Positions 7,591 through 14,266 of a stretch of DNA of 14,309 nucleotides are shown here, piece by piece. The translations under genes were made by a program, and so were the position numbers. The notes below the pieces were generated by a model, which ran no database searches, was not told where the DNA came from, and saw only the letters and a program-made list of their open reading frames with translations. Numbering within the stretch: position 1 is the stretch's first letter; every line of letters begins with the position of its first letter. Source of the stretch: Ruminococcus sp. UBA3767. Its GTDB lineage: Bacteria; Bacillota; Clostridia; Oscillospirales; Ruminococcaceae. The DNA lies in contig DFFV01000022.1 in the NCBI GenBank assembly GCA_002371625.1, positions 1-14,309 on the forward strand, given 5' to 3'.

Positions 7591-8016
7591 ATGGATGTTA
7601 TCGGACTGTGGAAGATAAAGACAGCAAAGCAGTTTGATGCTGCAGCTATGGAGCTTGTTGAAAAGAATGTTGAAGATATCCTTGCTGATACGGAGCTTTC
7701 CGAAAACGACAAGAGAATGCTGCATTCACTTTACCTTTTCACCGAGGACGGCTGGGTAAAAACAATGGTTGCCATTCCCGAGGATATGGACAGGTCTGAG
7801 CTTGATGAAATGCTTTCTACCGGGGAGTTTGAGCTTTACGGCGACGATATGCTTGTTATAGAAAAGAAAAGATGGAAGCAGGAGGACGGAAAGGTCAAGT
7901 TCGATTCGGGTACAAAGGGAGAGGTATTTGGCGAAAAGGTCGACCCATGGCTTGAGATAAAAGAAACAGCCGATGGCATACAGTTCTTCACCTACGGGCT
8001 TGTAAGAGCTGAATAA
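7591..8016 (+). CDS. Small protein of unknown function (141 residues)
   Basis: I do not recognise a named family. The protein is 141 residues long, starts MDVIGLWKIKTAKQFD, has no signal peptide or membrane segment, contains no cysteine, and is rich in Asp, Glu and Lys. The alternation of GLWKIK, short acidic stretches and a tail with LEIKETADGIQFFTYG suggests a small beta-rich fold, perhaps like the lipocalin-like stress or calycin proteins, but this is only an impression. The start ATG at 7591 has a weak site (GGGG 8 nt upstream) but is backed by a consensus promoter at 7511-7539 and a terminator just after the stop. It therefore looks like a real, separately expressed gene. It is transcribed divergently from the lipoprotein gene. 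Confidence 0.8.
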   Translation: MDVIGLWKIKTAKQFDAAAMELVEKNVEDILADTELSENDKRMLHSLYLFTEDGWVKTMVAIPEDMDRSELDEMLSTGEFELYGDDMLVIEKKRWKQEDGKVKFDSGTKGEVFGEKVDPWLEIKETADGIQFFTYGLVRAE

Positions 8017-8020
8017 GATA

Positions 8021-8057
8021 AAAAAACAAGGCGGTCTATTTTAAGACCGCCCTTTTT
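8021..8057. terminator. Bidirectional terminator between the 7591 gene and the histidine kinase gene
   Basis: GGCGGTCT (8030-8037) and AGACCGCC (8044-8051) form an 8-bp GC-rich stem with a 6-nt loop. CTTTTT follows on the plus strand and TTGTTTTTTT on the minus strand. It therefore serves both the plus-strand 7591 gene and the minus-strand kinase gene, which end 14 and 11 nt away from the stem. Confidence 0.92.
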
Positions 8058-8061
8058 GTGC

Positions 8062-9642
8062 TTATTTTTCAATATCCTTGTTTTGTCCGCCGTAATCGAG
8101 CCTGCTTTCAAGCAAACCTGCTGCTCTGTTTTCAGTCTTCGTGCGTGCATAAGGCGCTTCAAACCAGAATGTTGAGCCTTTGCCTTCAACAGATGAAACA
8201 CCAAACGCAAAACCGTGCTTTTTAAGTATCTCCTTGCAGATAGACAAACCAAGTCCCGTGCCGACAACAGCACGCTTTACCTTTGCATCACGGTAGTACC
8301 TGTCAAACACCAGCGGAAGCATCTCCTTTGAGATACCGCTGCCGTTGTCCACTACCTCTATCCTTACGCATTTTTCCTTGTTGATCTGGCGTATCCTTAT
8401 TATCTTTTCATCGCCCGTGTAGTTTATCGCATTGTTGATGAAATTATAGATCACCTGATCCAGCTTGTGTATATCGGCGCTAATCATTCTGTCCTCGTCC
8501 TGCTCATACTTTATGTCGTAGCCGTTTTGCTCTATAAGCAGAGTGTAGCGTGTCATGCAGTCATTTATCTTGTCAACTATCGAAAAATCGGTTATCTCAA
8601 GCTCCATGTTGCCGCTTTCCAGCTTTGAAAGCTCCAGCAGGTTGTTCACCAGCTCAGAGAGCCTGTCCGCCTCATCAATGATTATCCCCAAATGTTCGCT
8701 TCGCTTTTTGGGATCATCACCCGAAAGATCTCTTATCATCTCCGCATAAGCCTTGACCATAGTCAGCGGTGTCCGCAGATCGTGCGATATGTTTGCGATA
8801 AGGTCACGCCTAAGATCAGATACCTTGCGTATCTCGTTCTTTGCGTTGTTGAGCACTCCCGAAAGCTCCTCTACCTCAAGGTAGCCCTCTCCCTTGAAGT
8901 CAACGCTGTAATCTCCTGCGGCAAACTGCTTAGCAGTGTTGGTTATGCTCATGATAGGCTTTGAGAGCCTCTTTGAGATGAATAGCGTTACCAGGAACGC
9001 CAACTGCAGCACGATGACCGTAATATATATCAGCTGTTCCCTGATTATGTTTGCCGTTGAATCTATCGGCTCGACCGAGCTTTCAAGAAAAACATAAGCC
9101 TGTCCGTCGCCGCCCTTATCAAAGACCTTTGAGCAGTATATCATTCCCTCGATATTCAGATCCTCATACTTTATATCCTCGGTGTAATGGTTCTGATCCG
9201 TTCGGTTCAGCTTGGCTTTAAGCTCAAATATCATCCTTGAGAAATTTTCCGTAACATCATAGCTCAGCTTTGAGCTTTGCCCCATTGAGTTTGCGATGCT
9301 CGTCTGATTGCCCGAGCTGTCGGTCACAACTATGCACATATTGTTCTCAAAAGCGAGCTTGACGCAGGTATCATTCATCTTTTTTGTGCCGTAATCGTTG
9401 ATTATCTTGTTTGCGGCATCAGCCATGCTCCTTGACTTTGCGGACTTGTAGTATCTTGAAAGGAAAAAATACTGAAAGAACCAGATAAGTACAAGTATCG
9501 CTACTGCAAACAGCATAAAGAACAGCCAGACGTGGTATCTTAATGCGAGCTTTTTTCTTCGCTTTTTCTCTTTTACCGGCTGCTGCGGACTGTCAAACGC
9601 CAGCTGTGCAGCCTGTTCCTCATTATTATCGGATCTTTTCAA
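8062..9642 (-). CDS. Membrane sensor histidine kinase
   Basis: A 526-residue two-component sensor. A basic cytoplasmic N terminus is followed by membrane segment 1 (about 37-61). An extracytoplasmic domain of about 140 residues comes next, containing CIVVTDSSGNQ, reminiscent of PAS/Cache-like sensor folds. Membrane segment 2 lies at about 204-223, then a HAMP linker. The HisKA motif ISHDLRTP carries the phosphorylated histidine at 287. The ATPase domain has its N-box around NFINNAIN (400-407), G1 DNGSG at 432-436 and G2 GTGLGLS at 461-467, so all catalytic parts are present. The start is a TTG at 9642 with GGGG 7 nt upstream; it overlaps the end of the response regulator gene by 17 nt, indicating translational coupling. 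The next methionine lies inside membrane segment 1. It phosphorylates the adjacent regulator; the signal sensed is unknown. Confidence 0.93.
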   Translation of the reverse strand: MKRSDNNEEQAAQLAFDSPQQPVKEKKRRKKLALRYHVWLFFMLFAVAILVLIWFFQYFFLSRYYKSAKSRSMADAANKIINDYGTKKMNDTCVKLAFENNMCIVVTDSSGNQTSIANSMGQSSKLSYDVTENFSRMIFELKAKLNRTDQNHYTEDIKYEDLNIEGMIYCSKVFDKGGDGQAYVFLESSVEPIDSTANIIREQLIYITVIVLQLAFLVTLFISKRLSKPIMSITNTAKQFAAGDYSVDFKGEGYLEVEELSGVLNNAKNEIRKVSDLRRDLIANISHDLRTPLTMVKAYAEMIRDLSGDDPKKRSEHLGIIIDEADRLSELVNNLLELSKLESGNMELEITDFSIVDKINDCMTRYTLLIEQNGYDIKYEQDEDRMISADIHKLDQVIYNFINNAINYTGDEKIIRIRQINKEKCVRIEVVDNGSGISKEMLPLVFDRYYRDAKVKRAVVGTGLGLSICKEILKKHGFAFGVSSVEGKGSTFWFEAPYARTKTENRAAGLLESRLDYGGQNKDIEK

Positions 9643-10300
9643 ATTTGTACCCCATTCCTCTGAGCGTAACTATCAGGTTTCTGTAAGGTCCAAGGCTGTT
9701 GCGCAGCATTTTTATGTGTGTATCCACCGTTCTGTCATCGCCGTAAAAATCAAATCCCCATACTTCCTCAAGCAGCTTTTCCCTTGAAAGCGCAATGTTC
9801 ATGTTCCTTACCAGATAGAAAAGCAGGTCGTATTCCTTGGGAGTCATGTTTGCCTTTTCACCGTCGATAGTAACCTCTCGTGCGGTGAAATTTATCACGA
9901 GCCCCTTATATTTGATTACCTCTTCCTGCGGGCGTGAACCGCCTGCACGGTTGAGCACAGCCTTTATCCTCGCCATAAGCTCCTTTGGCGAAAACGGCTT
10001 GACCACATAGTCATCAACGCCTATCTCAAAGCCGAACAGCTTGTCATATTCCTCTCCTCTTGCCGAGAGCATTATAACAGGAGTTTTCTTTTCCTTGTTT
10101 ATCTCCTTGACAGCTGAGTATCCGTCAAGCCTTGGCATCATAACGTCCATGATGATTATATCAAAGCTCTCCTGCTTTGCCTTTTCGACAGCGTCCATTC
10201 CGTCCGCAGCCTGCTCGACCTCATAGCCCTCAAATTCGGCATATTCCTTTATTATCATTCTTATCTTAGCTTCGTCGTCAACAACAAGTATCTTCGCCAT
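9626..10300 (-). CDS. OmpR/PhoB-family response regulator
   Basis: A 224-residue DNA-binding regulator. The receiver domain (about 1-118) has the acidic pair D8/D9, the phosphorylated aspartate D52 in IIMDVMMP, S79 in the switch position and K101 in KPFSP. The winged-helix trans_reg_C domain (about 128-222) includes LSREKLLEEVWG, the recognition-helix region DRTVDTHIKMLR and the terminal RGMGYKFE. ATG 10300 is preceded by GGGAGG with about 10 nt spacing. It is the first gene of an operon with the overlapping histidine kinase. The predicted leader is about 147 nt, long for a simple promoter, and has a second -10-like box. Target genes cannot be predicted; nearby candidates are its own operon and the divergent membrane protein. 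Confidence 0.96.
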   Translation of the reverse strand: MAKILVVDDEAKIRMIIKEYAEFEGYEVEQAADGMDAVEKAKQESFDIIIMDVMMPRLDGYSAVKEINKEKKTPVIMLSARGEEYDKLFGFEIGVDDYVVKPFSPKELMARIKAVLNRAGGSRPQEEVIKYKGLVINFTAREVTIDGEKANMTPKEYDLLFYLVRNMNIALSREKLLEEVWGFDFYGDDRTVDTHIKMLRNSLGPYRNLIVTLRGMGYKFEKIR

Positions 10301-10332
10301 ACCGTCGGTTCCTCCCTTACATGATTTATGTA

Positions 10333-10338
10333 ATTATA
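10333..10338 (-). promoter_or_regulatory. Possible second -10 box for the two-component operon
   Basis: On the minus strand GGGTATAATTAC carries a perfect TATAAT 33 nt upstream of the regulator start codon, but there is no recognisable -35 box 16-18 nt further up. Such a promoter would need an activator, for example the regulator itself. Weak evidence. Confidence 0.3.
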
Positions 10339-10453
10339 CCCTGCAAATGTGTTATCTGCGTGAAAGCTGTGTGTCAGCGCAGTATTTCCCGGATATATCC
10401 CGCCGGGCACGCTGCTTTATTTTTGATTTTTCACGCTGCAGCTTCCCGATAGT

Positions 10454-10482
10454 ATTGTACCACATCACGCACTGTTTTTCAA
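10454..10482 (-). promoter_or_regulatory. Sigma-A promoter of the two-component operon
   Basis: On the minus strand TTGAAA (10482-10477), a 17-nt spacer and TACAAT (10459-10454) with an extended TGG before the -10. The predicted start is near 10447, about 147 nt before the regulator ATG. The leader contains the perfect palindrome GGATATATCC at 10391-10400. Confidence 0.78.
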
Positions 10483-10542
10483 GCATTTTCTTTGATACGA
10501 CTCAAAGCGGTAGTATCTGACTTCAATGTGAAATGAGCCGAC

Positions 10543-10571
10543 TTGACAAGCGCTGAGATGAATGCTATTAT
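10543..10571 (+). promoter_or_regulatory. Sigma-A promoter of the hemolysin III-family gene
   Basis: A perfect -35 TTGACA (10543-10548), a 17-nt spacer and TATTAT (10566-10571) with TGC before the -10. The predicted start near 10578 excludes the in-frame ATG at 10562 as a translation start and supports the ATG at 10628. It is divergent from the two-component promoter, the two -35 boxes being about 60 bp apart. Confidence 0.8.
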
Positions 10572-10627
10572 TAAATCAGAACATAAAAAAGAAGATAAGC
10601 AGAGATGGACAGGACGGTGATAATACA

Positions 10628-11305
10628 ATGATAAACGGAATAGGACGCATCGGAGAAGGTGTGCCCAAGCGTTACACAACAGGTGAGGAGATAGTCAATT
10701 CGCTCACCCACGGCATAGGCGCAGGACTGTCTGTTGCAGGCACGGCTGTGCTGTTGGTCGTCGCAGCGATACATTCAAACGCATGGGGAGTTGTCGGCTC
10801 GGCAATATTCGGCGCATCGCTGATAATCCTTTATATGATGTCCACACTTTACCATGCAATAACCAACCGCAAGGCGAAAAAGTTCTTTCGCATAATGGAT
10901 CACAACACTATCTTTTTCCTTATTGCAGGAACTTATACCCCGATAACTCTCGTACCGCTCAGAGGAGCGATAGGCTGGGTGCTTTTCGGCATCATCTGGG
11001 GCGCAGCGATAATCGGCATAGTGCTCAATTCGATAAACCTTGATAAATTCAAAAAGCCGTCAATGATATGCTATATCATGATGGGCTGGGTGATACTTAT
11101 AGCGATAAAGCCGATGATAGATTCCGTCTATTCGCTTGCACTGTGGTTCATACTCATCGGCGGGCTGTGCTACACGGGCGGAACGTTCTTTTATATCTAT
11201 AAGAAAAAGCGCTACTTCCACTCGGTATGGCATCTGTTCACTCTTGCAGGCAGCATATTCCACTACTTTGCGATAATGCTGATGCTGATACATTCTTCAA
11301 AATAA
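10628..11305 (+). CDS. trhA: Hemolysin III/PAQR-family membrane protein (TrhA/YqfA-like)
   Basis: A 225-residue integral membrane protein with about seven hydrophobic segments, of the hemolysin III (UPF0073, PAQR-related) family. In E. coli the member TrhA/YqfA has been linked to membrane-lipid homeostasis; a toxin role is doubtful for most members. The family signatures are present: EEIVNSLTHG (20-29), S72 with H76 in STLYH, D91 in MDHNTIF followed by AGTYTP, and the HSVWH pair H198 and H202. These are the Ser, Asp and His residues thought to bind zinc in PAQR proteins, so the putative hydrolase site is intact. The start at 10628 has GGTGA 7 nt upstream and lies about 50 nt after the predicted transcription start. 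It is divergent from the two-component operon, which might regulate it (inference). Confidence 0.93.
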   Translation: MINGIGRIGEGVPKRYTTGEEIVNSLTHGIGAGLSVAGTAVLLVVAAIHSNAWGVVGSAIFGASLIILYMMSTLYHAITNRKAKKFFRIMDHNTIFFLIAGTYTPITLVPLRGAIGWVLFGIIWGAAIIGIVLNSINLDKFKKPSMICYIMMGWVILIAIKPMIDSVYSLALWFILIGGLCYTGGTFFYIYKKKRYFHSVWHLFTLAGSIFHYFAIMLMLIHSSK

Positions 11306-11314
11306 AAAAACTTA

Positions 11315-11355
11315 CCTCCCTGGGAACTGATGAAATGCTCCCCGGGAGGCTTTTT
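11315..11355. terminator. Bidirectional terminator after the hemolysin III-family gene
   Basis: CCTCCC (11315-11320) and GGGAGG (11344-11349) pair, extended past a T/C mismatch by GGG/CCC, with a 15-nt loop and CTTTTT after it on the plus strand. On the minus strand the stem follows the stop codon at 11357 and is followed by TAAGTTTTTTT, so it probably also ends the queH operon. Confidence 0.85.
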
Positions 11356-11356
11356 A

Positions 11357-11941
11357 TTACTCGATGATCAGCTTGATATATTCGCCCTCCTGCTTGTTGT
11401 AAACGTGCTTTCCTATAATGCTGCGCAGCGACTTTATATCTTCTATATCCTCGCTGCCGAATTCAACATAGCTGTTCACCCTGTCATTCGTGTTTTCCTC
11501 AAGGTAATCATCACAGCACTCACAAAAAAACTTATCAAGTATATCCTCCAGCGGATACTGCGAGATATACGCATCTGTCGGCTCGTTCTCATCAAGCTCG
11601 GGCTCAGGCTCAAACACCAGCGATGTCACATACATCTCACGTCCGCCGCTGTACATATCTTCATAATAGGTGATCTCGCCGCTGTCCTCGTCCGTTTCTT
11701 TGTAATATTTTTTGCCGCTGTGAAATGTGTATTCAAGCTCGTCAAGGTCCTCGTCATCGAACTTTTTCCAGTCAGTCAGTGCCTTTACCGCTTCAAGCTC
11801 ATCACCCTCGTCAAGTCCTTTGAGCGCCAGGTCCCCGTCACTGACGACATTAACATAAGTTGTCCTGTAAATGCCTTCCTCGATCTTTTCGTAATCATCA
11901 GTGCTGTATTTTGACGCATCGTAGCTCCTTATGTTTTTCAT
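11357..11941 (-). CDS. Acidic protein of unknown function, downstream of queH
   Basis: A 194-residue protein that I do not recognise. It is strikingly acidic, with runs such as DDEDLDELE, EPEPELDENEP and CECCDDYLEE, and has no signal peptide or membrane segment, so it should be soluble and cytosolic. Tyrosine is also frequent. The cysteine cluster FFCECCDDY is a possible metal or disulphide site, though three cysteines alone prove nothing. The start ATG at 11941 has an excellent ribosome binding site (GGGGAGG) upstream. It begins 15 nt after the queH stop with no promoter or terminator between, so the two are co-transcribed and end at the shared terminator at 11315-11355. A role linked to queuosine or tRNA modification is conceivable but rests only on position. 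Confidence 0.82.
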   Translation of the reverse strand: MKNIRSYDASKYSTDDYEKIEEGIYRTTYVNVVSDGDLALKGLDEGDELEAVKALTDWKKFDDEDLDELEYTFHSGKKYYKETDEDSGEITYYEDMYSGGREMYVTSLVFEPEPELDENEPTDAYISQYPLEDILDKFFCECCDDYLEENTNDRVNSYVEFGSEDIEDIKSLRSIIGKHVYNKQEGEYIKLIIE

Positions 11942-11956
11942 TCTTATCCTCCCCTT

Positions 11957-12622
11957 TTACGCATTTTCCTGCTTGTCTGCAAGCTCTGACTTCTCTTTGT
12001 TTTTCCTGTCACGCACAGCCTTTGAATAAACGCAGCCGCAGTAATCCTGCCTGTAAAGGCTGTATTGCGCCGAAAGCTCTATCGAGCGTTTGTAGCCGCC
12101 TTTTTTCTTAAAGTCCGCAGGCAGCGCCCTGACATTGTATATCTCCCCCAGCTCAGCTGCTATCTCACCCAGCTTCTGCGCATTCTTGTAAGGCGAAATG
12201 GAAAGCGTTGTGGTAAAGTAATCCGCACCGAGCTCCTTTGCCAGCTTTGCCGCCTCCTCCAGCCGCAAGCGGTAGCATTTAAAGCACCTTTCGCTTCCCT
12301 CGGGAAGCTCCTCAAGTCCCCTTGCCGCTTCAAAAAATTCGCTCGGCTCATATCTTCCCACTATCACCTCGGGCTTATCAGTCATCGGCATCTCCTCGAC
12401 CAGACGTTTAAGCTCGCCCGTTCGCTTCTCAAATTCCTCTTTTGGCGAAATATTGGGGTTGTAGTAAAAAAGAATGATGTGAAAATACCTGTTCAGATAC
12501 TCCAGCACATACGAAGAACACGGCGCACAGCAGCTATGCAGCAAAAGCGTAGGGTGATCGCCGCTTTTTTCAAGCCCCGCAATTATCTCGTCCAGCTGTT
12601 TCTGATAGTTTATCTTCTGCAT
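11957..12622 (-). CDS. queH: Epoxyqueuosine reductase QueH (DUF208)
   Basis: A 221-residue cytosolic iron-sulphur enzyme that reduces epoxyqueuosine to queuosine in tRNA, the last step of queuosine synthesis, replacing the unrelated QueG. The family cysteines are all present: the adjacent pair CC at 31-32 followed by C35 in SCCAPCSS, CFKC at 113-116, and CGC at 195-197. They coordinate a [4Fe-4S] cluster and an additional iron in the characterised protein. The segments YYNPNISP and TLSISPYKN are also typical. I start at ATG 12622, with AGAGGTG 6 nt upstream; the GTG three codons earlier overlaps that site. The predicted transcript start is only about 15 nt before the ATG, so no preQ1 riboswitch can fit. 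No other queuosine gene is in the window. Confidence 0.95.
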   Translation of the reverse strand: MQKINYQKQLDEIIAGLEKSGDHPTLLLHSCCAPCSSYVLEYLNRYFHIILFYYNPNISPKEEFEKRTGELKRLVEEMPMTDKPEVIVGRYEPSEFFEAARGLEELPEGSERCFKCYRLRLEEAAKLAKELGADYFTTTLSISPYKNAQKLGEIAAELGEIYNVRALPADFKKKGGYKRSIELSAQYSLYRQDYCGCVYSKAVRDRKNKEKSELADKQENA

Positions 12623-12643
12623 CTTTTTCACCTCTTTTTATGG

Positions 12644-12672
12644 ATTATATCACATTTTACGCTCCTTTTCAA
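12644..12672 (-). promoter_or_regulatory. Sigma-A promoter of the queH operon
   Basis: On the minus strand TTGAAA (12672-12667), a 17-nt spacer and TATAAT (12649-12644) with TGA before the -10. The predicted start is near 12637. Its -35 box abuts the candidate sporulation promoter of the divergent spoVAD. Confidence 0.87.
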
Positions 12673-12673
12673 C

Positions 12674-12702
12674 GCATATTTCCGATTTTTTCTCAAATAA
12701 TA
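12674..12702 (+). promoter_or_regulatory. Candidate sigma-G/F-type promoter of spoVAD
   Basis: GCATA (12674-12678), a 17-nt spacer and AATAATA (12696-12702) resemble the forespore sigma-G consensus as I recall it (GHATR, 17-18 nt, CATnnTA), with the first -10 base differing. I see no sigma-A promoter for spoVAD in the 113-bp gap. B. subtilis spoVA is a sigma-G operon, so the match is expected biologically. The site lies in AT-rich DNA and the motif is short, so chance is possible. Confidence 0.45.
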
Positions 12703-12735
12703 GCCTAAAAGGCTGTTAAAAGGAGGCTATGATAT

Positions 12736-13740
12736 TTGAAGGCAACAAAAATTCTTTCCACTCAGCCGTCCGTTACGGCGTTTGCTTCGATAGGCGGCAA
12801 AAAAGAGGGCGAAGGACCGCTGGGCGATTACTTTGACAAGATAAACGATGATCCCTATTTTTCGACCGACACCTACGAAAAAGGCGAAAGTATGCTTCAA
12901 AAGCAGGCGGTGCGGCACTGCCTTGACAAAGCAGGACTTGATGCAGGTGATATAGACGTTCTTTTCGGCGGCGACCTGCTCAACCAGTGCGTTGGCACGA
13001 CCTACGGAGTGCGCAGCTTTGATATGCCTTTTCTGGGCATTTACGGCGCTTGCTCAACAATGTCACAGGGGCTGCTGATGGCATCGCTTTTTGTGGATAA
13101 CGGGATATGCGAAAGGGCAATGGCGGTCACCAGCTCACACTTCTGCACCGCCGAGAGACAGTACCGTTTCCCCCTTGGCTACGGAGGGCAGCGCTCACCA
13201 ACTTCACAGTGGACAGTGACCGCAGGCGCTTCCCTTATAGTTTCACGCCATTCAAAGCCGCCCTACGCTCGTGCCTGCACTATCGGAAAGATAGTGGACA
13301 TGGGCGTTTGCGACGCTTCAAACATGGGCGCAGCAATGGCACCTGCGGCGTTTGCGACTGTAAAGTCGTTCCTTGACGATATGGCTATGCAGCCGTGTGA
13401 TTTTGACTACATCGTCACAGGCGACCTCGGCAAAGTCGGCAGCAGGCTTTTCTGCGAGCTTATGCAGCGTGAGGGCGTTGACGTTTCGCAGAATCATAAG
13501 GACTGCGGTTTGATGATGTATCACGCTCACGAACAGGACGTTCACTCAGGGGCAAGCGGCTGCGGCTGCGCAGGAAGCACCCTTTGCGGTTATTTCCTGC
13601 CAAAGCTCAGAGCAGGCGAGATAAAAAACATTCTCTTTGCCGCAACAGGCGCACTGCTCTCCCCCACCGTCAATATGCAGGGCGAAAGTATCCCGTCGAT
13701 ATCTCACCTTGTATGGCTCTCACACGGAACAACTATTTGA
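12736..13740 (+). CDS. spoVAD: Stage V sporulation protein AD
   Basis: A 334-residue soluble protein with a thiolase-like fold. In B. subtilis SpoVAD binds dipicolinic acid and works with the other SpoVA proteins at the inner spore membrane in dipicolinate uptake during sporulation and release during germination. Family features include the segment GGDLLNQC at about 78-85, YGACSTM with cysteine 106 at the thiolase-like position, the SSHFCTAERQYRFP region and the C-terminal GALLSPT. The length matches full-length SpoVAD. The start is a TTG at 12736, with AAAAGGAGG ending 10 nt before it; the ATG at 12729 is in another frame. spoVAE follows after 11 nt. spoVAC, the usual upstream partner, is absent; the divergent queH occupies that place. 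Confidence 0.95.
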   Translation: MKATKILSTQPSVTAFASIGGKKEGEGPLGDYFDKINDDPYFSTDTYEKGESMLQKQAVRHCLDKAGLDAGDIDVLFGGDLLNQCVGTTYGVRSFDMPFLGIYGACSTMSQGLLMASLFVDNGICERAMAVTSSHFCTAERQYRFPLGYGGQRSPTSQWTVTAGASLIVSRHSKPPYARACTIGKIVDMGVCDASNMGAAMAPAAFATVKSFLDDMAMQPCDFDYIVTGDLGKVGSRLFCELMQREGVDVSQNHKDCGLMMYHAHEQDVHSGASGCGCAGSTLCGYFLPKLRAGEIKNILFAATGALLSPTVNMQGESIPSISHLVWLSHGTTI

Positions 13741-13751
13741 AAGGAACAACG

Positions 13752-14105
13752 ATGATCTATTTATATGCATTTATAACAGGCGGTCTGCTTTGCGCCGCAG
13801 GGCAGGTGCTTATCGACTTCACCAAGCTGACTCCTGCAAGGATACTCACCGCCTACGTCGTTTCAGGCGTTATCCTCGGCGCATCGGGCTTTTATGAAAA
13901 ACTCACAGAGCTTGCAGGGGCAGGTGCGAATGTGCCTCTCACAGGCTTTGGCAATACTATCGCCAAAGGCGTAAGGGAAAGCATCGACCGTGACGGCTTT
14001 ACAGGCATCATCACAGGCGGTCTCACCGCAGCAGCAGGCGGCATAACCGCAGCAATGTGCTTTGCATTTCTCTTTGCACTTTTCTTCCGCAGCAGACCGA
14101 AATAA
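13752..14105 (+). CDS. spoVAE: Stage V sporulation protein AE (SpoVAEb type)
   Basis: A 117-residue integral membrane protein of the SpoVAC/SpoVAEb family. It has several hydrophobic segments (about residues 1-20, 28-45, 82-112) and the signatures YLYAFITGGLLCAAGQ, GFYEKLTELAGAGA and PLTGFGNTIAKG. In spores the family forms part of the membrane channel for dipicolinate together with SpoVAD. ATG 13752 has AAAGGA 7 nt upstream and begins 11 nt after the spoVAD stop, so the two form an operon. An upstream in-frame reading to 13584 overlaps spoVAD and is not the real start. The length is typical and complete. Confidence 0.93.
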   Translation: MIYLYAFITGGLLCAAGQVLIDFTKLTPARILTAYVVSGVILGASGFYEKLTELAGAGANVPLTGFGNTIAKGVRESIDRDGFTGIITGGLTAAAGGITAAMCFAFLFALFFRSRPK

Positions 14106-14137
14106 TAAAAAAGAGGTAAGACCAAAAATCTTACCTC
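14106..14137 (-). terminator. Hairpin with a minus-strand U-run after spoVAE
   Basis: GAGGTAAGA (14113-14121) and TCTTACCTC (14129-14137) form a 9-bp stem with a 7-nt loop. Only on the minus strand is it followed by a T-run (complement of the As at 14107-14112); on the plus strand GCAATAAATC follows. It is therefore a good terminator for a minus-strand transcript coming from beyond the right edge and at best a weak one for spoVAE. Confidence 0.7.
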
Positions 14138-14194
14138 GCAATAAATCAGAATTCAGTTTATTACAAACTTTAAGATGTGTGCCCGAAGGGGTTA

Positions 14195-14266
14195 TAGGGG
14201 GCGATCGGAAAGCCCCCTAAGGAAAATACATTTGATATTCAAGCCGCCTTTTCGCAGGCGGCTTGA
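14195..14266. repeat. Pair of strong GC-rich hairpins near the right edge
   Basis: TAGGGGGC (14195-14202) pairs with GCCCCCTA (14212-14219) around a 9-nt loop, and TCAAGCCGCC (14239-14248) pairs perfectly with GGCGGCTTGA (14257-14266) around an 8-nt loop. A third short AGGG/CCCT pairing lies around 14290-14302. None has an adjacent T-run. I recognise no protein with confidence here. The minus strand is open from the right edge for 38 codons in one frame (stop at 14194-14192), which may be chance. The element could be a structured RNA or an intergenic repeat. Confidence 0.5.

Noticed and set aside
10562..10627. Longer N terminus for the hemolysin III-family protein
   Set aside because: The start at 10562 lies upstream of the predicted -10 box and transcript start; family members begin close to the ATG at 10628.
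12700..12730. ATAGCCT/AGGCTAT hairpin that would hide the spoVAD ribosome binding site
   Set aside because: The 5' arm (12700-12706) overlaps the candidate promoter -10 and would lie upstream of the predicted transcript start, so it would not be in the messenger from that promoter.
12623..12735. preQ1 riboswitch before queH
   Set aside because: The predicted leader is only about 15 nt, too short for any riboswitch, and no aptamer-like motif is seen.
13584..13751. Longer N terminus for SpoVAE
   Set aside because: It overlaps the conserved end of spoVAD in another frame; the ATG at 13752 has a proper ribosome binding site and gives the family length.
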